A DNA stretch of 64,000 bases from Odontesthes bonariensis (taxonomy: Eukaryota; Chordata; Actinopteri; Atheriniformes; Atherinopsidae). The stretch covers positions 25,168,697-25,232,696 of the forward strand of contig NC_134509.1 in NCBI RefSeq assembly GCF_027942865.1, read 5' to 3'. Of this stretch, positions 51,043 to 61,407 are shown one piece after another. The position numbers and the translations under genes were made by a program. The notes beneath the pieces are model-generated. The model saw only the letters and a list, made by a program, of their open reading frames with translations. It was not told where the DNA came from and searched no databases. Position 1 is the stretch's first letter. Each line of letters starts with the position of its first letter.

Positions 51043-53469
51043 TCAGGTAGAGGCATCCATGTTTGCTGGGACTCGACACTTCACCCATGACACTTGACCA
51101 GCTGGGAGTATGATGTCTTTGGCCCCTGTTCTCACGCGTCCCTGCTGCATGACTAACTTTGATGTCTGAATAAAGTTGACGAGGGCTTCAGCTTTTTCAC
51201 TGGGGACAGATATGGCATTGCTAAGAAGGCTAGCAAGTACTGGCACTAGCTTCTCTGGTTGGCCACAAATTAGCACTTCCAAAACATTAAAGCCGAGCAT
51301 GGGTCTATCCATGGGGTAGCTGCTGATGAGGAATGGGACACTAATGGACAGATTGGGGTCCAAATTCCCTGGCAAGTTCACTGTAATAGGTACCCACCCA
51401 TCATATGGAATGAGACCACCATTTGCTGCAATGATCCTCAGTTCCTCCTCCCCTAAGATCTCAGACACCGGGTGGATGTTGAGGTCAGGTAAATATTCAT
51501 CTTTCCATTTATGGCTGATTATACTGACTTGTGACCCTGAGTCGAGCAATGAGGTGACGGCTAAACCATTCAGATAGCTTTGTACTAGAGCCTTTTTCCC
51601 AATCAGGCTAGCAACAGCTTTAGCTTTAGCTACACGTGCTAGTTGAGGAGGAGCCTGAGCTACTTGGGAGCGGGAACTTTGTGTGCTTGTCATTACTGGG
51701 GTCGAGGGTGAGGAGGGGCATGTTTTGTCATTTTTTTCCTCACTTATCGGTTGGGACTTACTTCCAGGCTCGGTCACTAGATGTCCCCCCTCCAGTGGCC
51801 GGTTGAAGTTTCCCTGTCTCCTTGACCGTTGTAGACAGCCTGCTGCACGGTGTCCTTCATCCCCACATATGAAACAATGTTTGCAGTCTTGTCTATCTTG
51901 TTCCACACAGCTTGGACAACCATATGGTTTTTCACGTTTCAATCGTGTCCTATTTTGACTGTACTGGCGCCCATTGTGAGATGGCTGTTGTTGATTTTGG
52001 TTTTGCATGGTCATGACCAGTCTGGTGAGTTCCTCTACCTTGGTTGTGAGTTCTCTCAGGGGATCTGGTTTTGTTTGGTTTGATTTAGACTCTACACTCT
52101 CTGACTTTGGGCTAAGTCTCTTTACCCCATCAGGCTCAAGCTCCGCGCTGTGTACATTTGTTACAGTTTGTCGGCGAGAAGAGCCCAGTCTTTTCATTCT
52201 CTCATTCTCTTCACTGGTGATTTTCATCACATGACGAAGGATCATCTCATCGGTGGCCCCACTGTTTGACAACAAAGGTTTGAGTTCTCTGCGTATGTCA
52301 GTGTGTTTGTGTCCAAAGCCTTGGTAAACTGTGTGCAGAAAAACATCTTGTACTGTAGCTGCAGAGTACTTAATGTCAGTGTCAGCCAGTTTTGATGTGA
52401 ATAGGATGCGTTGTTTTAAACCTATCACCCGGTAGAGAAATTGTTGTGGTGTCTCGTTCTCATCCTGTTTCGTGCACATCAACTCCTGGAATAACTCTGT
52501 GCTGTTTTTTTCTCTCAGGTGAGTTTGGAGAAACCCTTTGATTTCGGTCACCGTTATGTCATCTTTGTTTATTAACATCTCTTTGAAGTTGCCTGGTCTT
52601 ATGATTTTGAGCACCCCGCGAACAATCTCTGAATCGGAAAATCCCTCCCTGATTCCATCCTCAATTTGCTTGCATATGTTATTGTAACCGATGTCCGAGG
52701 ATTGATCACCCACCTGACCGCCTTGCACTTTGAACTCTCTCCTAGGTATGAAGCTGAGTTCCCTCAAGGACAGCAGCCCCTCACGAGCTGACTGGACGGT
52801 AGGTTTATCCGGTGGACTGCTGCTCGGCTGACTGGGCAGGACAGCGGGCGGGGGCATATGTGTCTGTGGCGGCATAGCGTGTGCTGGTATACGCTGTATG
52901 AGTTTCTTGCTCAGCTCTTCATAGCTAGCAAGTGCTTTAAGCAAATCAGCGTTAGCTGGGTCAGGTGCATTTAACATGGTAGCTTTACTTAAGCCAAAAT
53001 CTGGTGCAGTAATATCATTAGGTGATGTAGTACTGACTGAAATGGGTGTGTGGTGACTTTGCATGTGAGTGCCTGTGGTGATTTCAGGTGTTTGGATAAT
53101 GACAGAACCATCAGACAAACCAACAATATCAACAAACTTTTCACCACTCTGCACAGTATGTAAGTCAGAATCTCCCTTTACCTTTAGCAGTGACATGTCA
53201 TCACGATCTTTCACTACCTCATCAATGGCGTCTTTTAACATCAGCAACTGGACCATTCCCTCGTCCTCCGTTTCCAGTAACTGCTTACTATACATGAACG
53301 AGTTGATGTGGTCGTAATATACCTCCTGATCCCCCTCCATAAGCTCTGACTGGTCCGCATCCAACGCTGGATCCACCGCTTTGGCAACTCGAAAGAGCTC
53401 GTCAGTTGACATGGTGAGCAGGCTCTTCCTGATGTCCCACATCAGGCTCTTCCTCCCACCATACGACAT
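51043..53469 (-). pseudogene. Gypsy gag-protease segment
   Basis: 808 codons from ATG at 53,469 to TGA at 51,043. The N-terminal two thirds is a gag-like region with a capsid-type helical section (VYQGFGHKHTDIRRELKPLL), then a basic stretch and one CCHC zinc knuckle (CFICGDEGHRAAGC, about residue 530). An aspartic protease follows with LLDSGSQVSIIS (about residue 637). The terminal TGA lies between protease and reverse transcriptase, not at a usual gag/pol boundary, so it is most likely a nonsense mutation. Gag, protease and pol share one frame here. Confidence 0.9.
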
Positions 53470-53563
53470 GATGACTTTACGAGTGACAGCCCTGTCTCCT
53501 AGTTGCTGGTCAGCGGTATCATTGACATCACTCGGCTTCCAATCCTATAGATGGCGCCGAAGT

Positions 53564-53582
53564 ATCCCGGACCGAGCCCCCA
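53564..53582 (-). other. Gypsy primer-binding site, tRNA-Pro type
   Basis: In the minus strand TGGGGGCTCGGTCCGGGAT follows the LTR end after a 6-nt spacer. It matches the complement of the 3' end of vertebrate tRNA-Pro with one extra G. This marks the 5' end of the internal region and confirms orientation. Confidence 0.75.
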
Positions 53583-53651
53583 AGAATCTGTAGCGGGTCC
53601 TGGCTTGGTCGCCGCTGGCAGATATATAGATAACCCTCTGATAGGAGTTTT

Positions 53652-53717
53652 CTGTAAATCAGACAGAAATCAGCAAAGCAGGACAACTGTTGCTCATTCT
53701 CCATTCATCTGGATTAT
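53652..53717. repeat. 66-bp direct repeat, copy 1
   Basis: Identical over 66 bases to 58,132-58,197. It lies in the U5/R side of the Gypsy 5' LTR. Flanks on both sides differ completely from those of copy 2. Confidence 0.9.
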
Positions 53718-55020
53718 CTTTATTCACACATTCATTTTAACTTTTTCACTGCAACCAGTAATTATTTCTGTTATTTTGTCTGCATTAAAGCGCTAGGACT
53801 AACCATCTTAGACAACATTCACATTAAATGTCTGTTTTTACATATTTCCAAGAAATACACTTTTCAACATTTGTATTAATCCAAAGATAAACATTTTCCC
53901 TTTTTATCATGTCATCTGTCTATCATCAATCATGTATGCACTTCACCCTTACACACATCATCTCTGTTCTCTCATTGAAAGAGTATTCCCTTCATATAAC
54001 TGTATATAAAATACATTAGGTATATTAAGTGTTTACTTAGTATAACAGAATAAATCTCCTTTGCATTTAAACTATTTCCCGTTTACACACACTGAAACAA
54101 ACATAGCTGGCTCATAGCTTGCCGCTTTAACCCTTTAACTCGATCTTAAAGGGACACTATGTAATAAATTAAGTCATTTATTTGCTCAAATCAACATATT
54201 CATTCATAAGTTAGTCCTCATTGGTGTAAAATGATCTCTGTCAAAAATCTCACTTATCCTCCTGAGTGAAGAATAACTTGTCTGTATCTACATAGAGCAG
54301 GTAAGCTCTATGGAGGCTGCCATGTCCTTCTGGTCTATGAAAAACGACGAAGTGCCGAGAGGGACATAAAGCACTTCGAATCGCGATTTCCCCACCAGGC
54401 CTACAGCCGTTAATGCTAAATAGATTTTATTCCTTGGCACATATGTCTTTGTGTTCATTAGCTTTCTTTTTGTAAGTGCATCATCTTCTTCTTTTTATTA
54501 TTATTCCTCTGCTCCCCCTGGCCAGAGCTATAGAGTAATACAGAGTTGCGACACGCTTTGAAGTCGCCGCTAGGGCTGTCACGTGGTTCATGTGAGCCTC
54601 CGGAGTTCCAAACATCACAGCGCTGTCAGTCAGTTTGAACGGGTTTTAGCGGGACGGAGCACAAAAACGATAACTTTAACATTTACGACGCAATTTTCGG
54701 TAAATATTGACCCATAATGTGCATTGATCACTTCACCGACTATGTATTTTAATCAACGTTTTTCTTTTTTGGAGCACAGAGACACATTTATCACCATTTT
54801 AAATCGTAGAGGGTACCCCTGCATGCTAGCAGGGGGCAGCTACCTCGTCCTCCTTTATACTGAATCATGCCAGTGGTCCAGCTTACCATCAGATCTACAT
54901 CCTTCAACAGAGCATGATGTTACTGTCTGTTCCCAGGATTTACTCCTGTTGTCCCAAACACTCTATCTGTAGAAGATGTCATTCAGTCTGTCTGTTCTCT
55001 CTGGTGTCAGATGGACAATG

Positions 55021-55079
55021 AGCCCCCCCCTCCCGCGACCCGATCGACGGATTCAGCGGGTATAATGAATGGATGGATT
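55021..55079 (+). repeat. Short LINE/SINE 3' tail
   Basis: CCGCGACCCGATCGACGGAT, then GCGGGTATAATGAATGGATGGA, matches the kind of 3' end seen at 46,610-46,660 and 61,480-61,520 (CGCGACCCGAT...GGATGG). Only the last 60 bases are present. Confidence 0.5.
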
Positions 55080-55453
55080 AAAATATGAATTTAACTTTTT
55101 TTCTGGTTAAAACCATATTAATGACAAAATAAATGTGTCAGTTGTGAAAAAAATAAACAAAACAGATTTAAACCAAACATTTTATTATAAAATGTCATCA
55201 TAGAACATGTAAAACAAGCCTTAATAAAGAAGTTATTTTACTGCTATCTCTACTGTTGGGTAGATTAATCTGCAACAATGAACTGTATTTGATCAAATTC
55301 AAGGGTTTGGACATTGTAGAAAAGTTCTGAAGTCCTAAGGGTTGATCCATGGCAGCAGCGAGCACCACATCTGCTGACCTCCCTGACAACAACAGAGAAA
55401 TTAATAAATTTATTATCACAGCTGCAAAGTCATGCTGAAAAAAACTTACTTAA

Positions 55454-55837
55454 AGCTATGGTAGGTAATCCTAGAGAGCTAGCAAGAGAGCTAGCAAGAT
55501 TCGAAAGTGTCCCCTCCTCTAAGCTCCACCCCCCCTCCCCATTCCGTCAGTGCTTCATCCAAAGCCGCGTGCGCACATGGAGCAGGGAGCCGGCAGAGGG
55601 GGGCGTAGGCAGAAAGCAGAGGCATCTGATTGGTTTTTTGTAGGCGACCAATCCGAGATCAGCGGGACGCTGATCTCGGATTGGTCAGCTTTTTCTCAGT
55701 CCTGCAGCTGCCACAGAGGTCTGATTATTTTCGTCCCTTTTTCTAAATACATCTTGTATAGATTTCTCTCAGGATAGACGGACCATTTCACCCTGTATTA
55801 CAAAATGTGTTTCTGAACAGGATTACCAACCATGTCT
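55454..55837. mobile_element. TTAA-flanked MITE, 384 bp
   Basis: Ends AGCTATGGTAGGTAATCC and GGATTACCAACCATGTCT form an 18-bp terminal inverted repeat with three mismatches, flanked by TTAA at 55,450-55,453 and 55,838-55,841. It contains a perfect 17-bp hairpin (55,648-55,684). No coding capacity. Confidence 0.75.
55648..55684. repeat. Perfect 17-bp hairpin inside the MITE
   Basis: CCAATCCGAGATCAGCG and its exact reverse complement are separated by GGA. Includes CCAAT/ATTGG at both outer ends. Confidence 0.9.
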
Positions 55838-56024
55838 TTAATTAAAGAACAGTCAGCTAATGCCTCACTATGCCAAAAATGTAGTAATTTAATCAATTTA
55901 CCGGAGAAAATACGTCAGAAATACCAAAAATGTATTAAATATATAGTATTTTGGTAATGTTTTAAAACCTAACAATCAAAACAACTTTACACAATGTCAC
56001 CTGACAATAAAAAGTTAACGGACT

Positions 56025-56365
56025 TTAGTGAAATGATCACGTTAATTACCTCACGTTAGCCTCCGTTACCAAGCTTTAAGCTAGGTCCCTAAATCCATTC
56101 CATTTTTAACATCAACATCGACATTTCATGCTAACCAAATGTAAAAATAACGATGTCTAAGAGTATACTTCTGATAGATAATGCTTAAAAATGTAAAAAA
56201 ACGTTTAAAATGCTGTTATTTTATTAACTTACCAGTAATTGTTCTTGACGAGCAATTGAGGTTAACGGAGCTGCGTCCGTTGTTTGGAACTGTGGCGTCT
56301 CCGTGACCCACGTGACTTCCGCATTCCTTTCTTTCAATAGAAGTCTATGGGAGTGTCGCCACTCT
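56025..56365 (-). repeat. Exon-like repeat, inverted partner of 47,150-47,496
   Basis: In reverse complement it matches the copy at 47,150-47,496, including the conserved splice donor ACTG|GTAAGTTAAT. Substitutions and small indels separate them, so this is not a recent local duplication; a dispersed family is more likely. Confidence 0.75.
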
Positions 56366-56455
56366 CTTTTTACACCACTCTGCCCCTGGCTATCTTCTTT
56401 TTGGCGTTATGCCACAGATTCTATAATAGTACAGATACGCCACTCACGGTACATT

Positions 56456-57226
56456 TCCGGTTTCCAACGAGGCGATTTTGGTTGCAGTTCCACCCTTTTT
56501 CCACGTGGGGCGCTCAATTTTGGAGACCAGAATGAATTGAGTCCTATGGAGCTATACGCCCTTTCGTGCCCTTATCTCAAGATATAATTTTTTCTCTAGT
56601 AATTCGAATGTTGTTTTCGAAAGAGGATGTTTAGAAAATACCCATGGCTGAGTTTTAGATTTTTAGAGCCACTCATTTGCTTAAAAAAAGGATTTGAAGT
56701 GTATATGACGTCATACATAGCTTACGACCGGAGATGCCGCTTTACGGCAACAATCCTGCTTGTTATTGGTCTCAAAGGCAGCAGCGTTTTCAAGGAAGAG
56801 CTGTAGTAAGAGTGTGGTAACATCACAGATTCTTAGGCTGTGGTAACATAAGCGGAAAAAGTCCATCTTAATTCTGTTGTCGCTTGGTATGGAGCCAGCC
56901 GTCAAGCGGTGCCTCTGGTCGTAATTCTGGTCGAGCGCTGTCATTAGCACAATGCTAGCGCGTGGTGGACAACAAGAAGCCAACCTGTAAGAAATCAAAG
57001 GGATATATGTACTCGTTCAGTAGATTTTTGACTTGAAACCCATGTTGAGCTCTCAGAAACTACATTCAAATCTGAGCGCTCTTGAGGAGACTTAGGTGAA
57101 ACTGACCATTTGTAGCATCTAGCTCCATAGGGCCCCATTCATTCTGGTCTCCACCGACGCCCCCAGTGGAATTCTGGTGGAACTGCAGCCAAAAAGCCGG
57201 TACAATGGGGCTTAATAGAGAGTGGC
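56456..57226. repeat. Inverted-arm repeat (about 100-bp arms)
   Basis: 56,456-56,554 and 57,109-57,226 are diverged reverse complements, sharing GGCTGCAGTTCCACC-like, GGAGACCAGAATGAAT and CCTATGGAGCTA phrases. The segment between (56,711-57,000, minus strand) has a 95-codon open frame preceded by an acceptor-like TTTCTTACAG; no protein family recognised. Confidence 0.6.
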
Positions 57227-58131
57227 AAGGCTGTTCGTTATAATGGCTGTGGTTATGCTCACATTTGTAAACTGTTATTTTGTTGATTTACTAATAAAGT
57301 TTAAAAAAAAAAAAAAAAAAATGCTAAATAGATTTTATCTCGTAAATTATCCCACTAATAATGCATTGATTGTTACCAAACTTCTGCCGTAGTATACATA
57401 GGCTCTTAACTCACAAAACGAGGCATTAGAAAGTTTGTAAGTTTACCGGGAGTTTATTTACCGCTGCTAATGCTCCTATTGCTAACGCTGCTAATGCTAA
57501 CGCTGCGTCGACGTCACTTCCGGTAACTCCCGGAATATGACTAATTGCATTGCTTGCACACCAAAGGAGATGTTATGTTATCTGACATGTTATCTGTCAT
57601 CTGTATTTATAGTGTTGTTGTATGTGTGTTATGTAATCCTTTGTACTGTGTGTCTTGATTTCTTTTTGTTTGTATGGACCTTGAGTCTGAAGCTATAGCT
57701 TCTTGAATCTTGACACATTCCGCTTGCCGTAGTTCAAGAAGTTGCAGCGCACATTTGAAAACGTGAGGCGCTAGAGAGCAAATTCATTCAACTTTGCAAA
57801 ATAAAATTGCACCACTAGATGGGGGAAGAAATTACATAATGTCCCTTTAAACTGTATATTAGCATTAGGTTCAACCTTCAAGCAATGTATTATACACACA
57901 CACAACTGATTTTCACACACACAGTAATAACCCGCAAATGTTCAGGAGCCGAAAGAAACAAATGAAAGTACACGGCGTCGGACGCCATTTTCACCGCTAC
58001 AATCGTCACGTACTGTGACACTTCACTTTTATTACACATCTGACGAACTTTTGGCTTATGGACAACACATCACCAGGGATTCATATTGGCTTATTAACAG
58101 CTGAGGTCACAGAAAAAGGTGAGTAACTAAC

Positions 58132-58197
58132 CTGTAAATCAGACAGAAATCAGCAAAGCAGGACAACTGTTGCTCATTCTCCATTCATCTGGATTAT
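58132..58197. repeat. 66-bp direct repeat, copy 2
   Basis: Identical to 53,652-53,717. On the minus strand it ends in TTTACAG followed by GTTAGT, a good splice-donor context, whereas copy 1 continues into LTR sequence. It lies just outside the inferred LTR end. Confidence 0.9.
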
Positions 58198-60639
58198 GAG
58201 CCCTTCTTTCGCGGTACCTTGCAAAGAGTCCAGGTGACGCTGCCAGTAAGTGCTGCCAACTAGTGGCCATCTCATGCAATAGCATGTCCGTGTGTCTGCT
58301 TGGCTACTTATGCTGAATCAGACAGAATATGATAAAATAATACAAAAGCAATAAACAAAAAAAAGTGACTCTCAGAGAAAATAAAACAATAAAAGTATCT
58401 CAACAAAAATACTTATTTTGTGGGTACCACACTAGCTTCAGCGTCGCGTTAGATTAGCTCAACCGAAAGAATTCACGAAAGGTTGGTATCACGTGCACCT
58501 TTATAAAATCACACATTAAAAAGTCCTATAAAAATATATTATATTTTTAATACAATGTTGTCCCGACCCATAGCAAACAAGCGAGTTTGCCGTAAAAAAA
58601 AAAAAAAAATGTAGTTGGGTTTGTCGAGGTCAAAACACTAGCAGCTGTGAATCAAATAAAGTAGGTTTTTTAAACTCTTACACTGAATGTTTGCTGCTTC
58701 AATCCAGATATCCAAATATTTTCCGCGATTGAAAGAGAGAAGTGCGTGTTGAGGATGAGGACCAGCCTGAACCGGAGGTATCAGTCTGAAACAGCTGAAC
58801 AGTCCGACCAGTGTAATTAGCTATGTTATTAATTTGTTTACAATGAAGATGTGAATATCTGCAGATAAGCCGCACCTGTGTCACCCACCGTGACACAGGT
58901 GTCACACATCCTTACGTCCCCCATCATTTTCCTTGATGGAGAAATTATCCAGGTTCTTAAGTCCCAATGTGACATATATGTCACATTACAGATCTCTGAC
59001 AGTGGGGGGTGGTATTTTGGAAAAAAAATTATGAAATGGGTTCTATGTGGTCTATTTAGAATTTTAATTTAAGTAGAAATGGGTCTGGGTTCTTATGGGT
59101 TAATACAATAAAGTTCTGTGTGACCAATCATTAACGTGACAGCCCTAGCGGAGATATCAGAGTGGTGTAAAAAGTAAAAAAGAGTAGTGTAAAAAGTATT
59201 ACTCTATAGCTCTGGGAGACATCACAGCTCTGCTCTGGACGCACTGATCAATGATTGGTCAACCTCTTCCCCAGCTGGCACGACTATCCAATCACGGGTC
59301 AGTCCGCAAAACCAGTTACGATCCTCATAACTGTACGCCCATCACGTTGCACACATGGATCGGGGCTAGGTGACCACGCCACACCCAGCTGACCGAAGCG
59401 GAGCGCCTGTGCTGGGGGAACGTCTTGTGTAAGAGCTGTATCACCCACTGGCACCGATAGCAACCAGTTGCGCCAGCTCCGCTCCTTGCTGAAATGTTCA
59501 GGACGCAGAGGAGGCGGCGCATACAGCGGCCTCTCAGCGCGACGCGACCTGACAAATAGTTGAAAGATATTCGGACGCAGTTGGTGAACACAGTGTTCAT
59601 GCTTATGTTTTTTCCGTAGCCAGTTTTTGGAGGAATGAGAGGCGTATGTTCGGGTCTTAAAATGGGATTGTTTTTGCACGCTGTTGGCTCTGTCACCCCC
59701 ACGGAGTCTGCAGTAGACCGGGTAAGGCTGAGCAGTCAAAAACAAGACTTTTATCACAGAACTGTTAGCTAGTTCACCGAATAAGTTAGCAAACTGTGAA
59801 GCCACCTATGTGTCAAATTATTTTACAACAATCTTAGTTACTGTGATAGCATAACATTTCGACTGACGATTGGTATCAACTTGCCTTAACTAGTGTACCT
59901 CTAGAAAATAAAAAGTAAGATATTAGCATGCTTGCTAAGTTTGCCTTTTAGCTTCGGTAGCTAACATAGCTAGCCCGTAAAGAAACACTCGGGGCCTTGT
60001 TGTGTTTATAGTTGACGGTTGACATTTTAGACAGAAGGGACTTTGAGAAACAATTCAAGCAGTCGTGAATGCAGCCACACTGGTAGACAGAACAACATGT
60101 ACTTACTGGGAGAATAGCTTTGTAATTTCCTTTTGTTAGCAAAACAACCAACTTGGCTATTTTAACTCAAGTTAATCTGTGTCAAGGCGATCATTGTCAG
60201 TGTGTTGACAAGGGCAACCTTATGAGTCAGTTTAATTTTTTAAGATGTTCAGTTAGTCCTTAGTCAACTTAATACTTTCAGTTATTAGATCTCTAAAGAT
60301 ACTTTTACTTTTTGTTTTAACAAATGGGTACATTAAAACTGAAAGCAGTGATTTGTTAATAATCTGAATTTAAATGAGTTTATTTATTCATTTAAAGGTA
60401 AATAATACAGTGAAAGCATATTAGGTGTTCAACTGATTTTCTTTTTCTTGTTACATGTTGCTTTGCCTCTTCCTTTAAGAGCAAGTGTGTGGAAACTCAA
60501 CCCACTTGCTCTAGTTTTGACAGAAAAGTTTCCTATAGCTATTGGATTTCAGCTGCTCAAAAGTTTGGGGTTTTCCTTTGTCATTTTCCTTGATTAATAA
60601 CGTGCTGAATACTTCCAGTGGACAACAGGCCTGGAATGC
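58198..60639. other. Intergenic, repeat-rich, no gene recognised
   Basis: Contains an A-run at about 58,593-58,609. The stretch 59,130-59,215 is a diverged reverse complement of 54,525-54,590 (GAGCTATAGAGTAATA and CCGCTAGGGCTGTCACG). A 168-codon minus-strand frame (59,299-59,805) has no recognisable family features. GTGACACAGGTGTCAC and TGTGACATATATGTCACA near 58,890-58,985 are short palindromes. Confidence 0.45.
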
Positions 60640-60870
60640 AGGCAAGCCACTTTTAAACCTGGACTCTTTCTGGACAGAGATGTGCTGTTTGTAATGTGTG
60701 CAGATTGTGATGTGGCATTGTCTTGCTGAAATAATCAAGGCCTTCCCTGGAAAGTCGTCTGGATGGCAGTATATTTTAATCCAGAATCAGCAAATGTCTC
60801 GTGTCATGAATGGTGCTTTGACAGAAGTTAAACAAGGTCCTCACAAATTCTGGCTTTTAAACTATGAACC
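60640..60870 (-). mobile_element. Degenerate Tc1-like transposase relic
   Basis: The reverse translation (across frames) reads like FQGRP followed by LFQQDNA, the region holding the second catalytic Asp of Tc1-like transposases. Stops and frame changes show that it is dead. Ends of the element are not visible. Confidence 0.6.
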
Positions 60871-61407
60871 GTCGACTGTGCGAGTAAATGTTCAAAACAT
60901 TCTGTGTCTTGGATAATTCGCACATTCTGTGATTGGATAACCACTGTTTTTAGTTTTCTTTGTGGGAGATCATCGAACATCTAAGTGCAGCTGCATTCTC
61001 TGCACAGATGTTGTCTTTAAGTTATTTGAATGGCCGTCTCTGTCAGTTAAAGCTGTGGTTATAATATCAGGATTTTATTATTATTATATGCTTTTAAAAG
61101 AGTTGACACGTAGTCTTAATGGGCTGACTTCAATCTTAATTTCTGACTTCTGTAGTTGTGTCATTAAAGGGATACAAGGTAGTTTAGCGGCAGTATAGCG
61201 ATCTCTATTGGTCAAACTGAAATTCTACACTGTCGTAAAAATGCCCACCTGTACACACCCACTAACTAAACATCGTGGCGAATGCTGCCATTGTGTTATT
61301 TAGTCAGTGCAGTTGGGTCATCTGATTCACAAGTGTAGACTGCCCACGTAAGATACTATAATCAGAGATTTTCTGAAGAGAGAACTCAGGATAATATGCT
61401 ATAATCC

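Larger units (their letters stand above)
54431..57319 (+). mobile_element. Poly(A)-tailed retro-insertion with 19-bp target duplication
   Basis: AATGCTAAATAGATTTTAT occurs at 54,412-54,430 and again at 57,320-57,338. The second copy is preceded by an A-run (57,303-57,320) and an AATAAA at 57,293-57,298. This is the hallmark of target-primed reverse transcription of a plus-strand RNA. The 2.9-kb body has no long reading frame and is itself a mosaic: an RTE-like tail near 55,025-55,077, a TTAA MITE, an exon-like repeat and an inverted-arm repeat. It could be a LINE-mobilised noncoding transcript or a LINE with later insertions. Confidence 0.7.
54150..57846. mobile_element. TTAA-flanked element inserted in the Gypsy LTR
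   Basis: Terminal inverted repeats AGGGACACTATGTAAT (left) and ATTACATAATGTCCCT (right) differ at one base and are bounded by TTAA at 54,146-54,149 and 57,847-57,850. Without the internal poly(A)-tailed insertion the element is about 790 bp and has no transposase frame. TTAA duplication fits the piggyBac or Kolobok superfamilies; the AG...CT ends do not decide between them. Confidence 0.75.
48430..58001 (-). mobile_element. Ty3/Gypsy LTR retrotransposon, defective and host to nested insertions
   Basis: Minus-strand element: 5' LTR at the right (53,589-58,001, interrupted), primer-binding site at 53,564-53,582, one long gag-pol frame 53,469-48,478, then a remnant of the 3' LTR at the left (48,430-48,479). 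LTR ends are TGTAGCGG and CCGCTACA, an 8-bp inverted repeat. The 50-bp LTR end shared by both sides differs at two positions, suggesting modest age. Defects: three in-frame stops, loss of the integrase C-terminus and nearly all of the 3' LTR, and a 3.7-kb insertion in the 5' LTR. The 5-bp flanks (GCTAG left, ATCGT right) do not match, so no target duplication is visible. No envelope gene is seen. Confidence 0.85.
53589..58001 (-). repeat. Gypsy 5' LTR, interrupted
   Basis: The LTR runs from TGTAGCGG at 58,001 (minus strand) to CCGCTACA at 53,589. Removing the TTAA element (54,150-57,846 plus one TTAA) leaves about 712 bp, a normal LTR length. A minus-strand AATAAA at about 53,719-53,724 suits the LTR polyadenylation signal. 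The right boundary rests only on the terminal inverted repeat, because the 3' LTR is nearly gone and cannot be compared. Confidence 0.6.

Noticed and set aside
51043-51045. TGA between protease and RT as a natural readthrough stop
   Set aside because: It does not lie at a gag/pro boundary and two other stops in the same frame are clearly mutations, so a third nonsense change is simpler.
48430-58001. Endogenous retrovirus with envelope gene
   Set aside because: Order and motif wording are Ty3/Gypsy and there is no envelope-like frame between integrase and the LTR. The tRNA-Pro primer site alone is not retrovirus-specific.
58880-58990. Nuclear-receptor or CRE-like regulatory palindromes
   Set aside because: GTGACACAGGTGTCAC and TGTGACATATATGTCACA are striking but isolated in repeat-rich sequence, with no gene nearby.
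59299-59805. 168-codon minus-strand open frame
   Set aside because: No recognisable domain, repeat-rich surroundings, and overlapping frames of similar length. Probably chance or a transposon relic.
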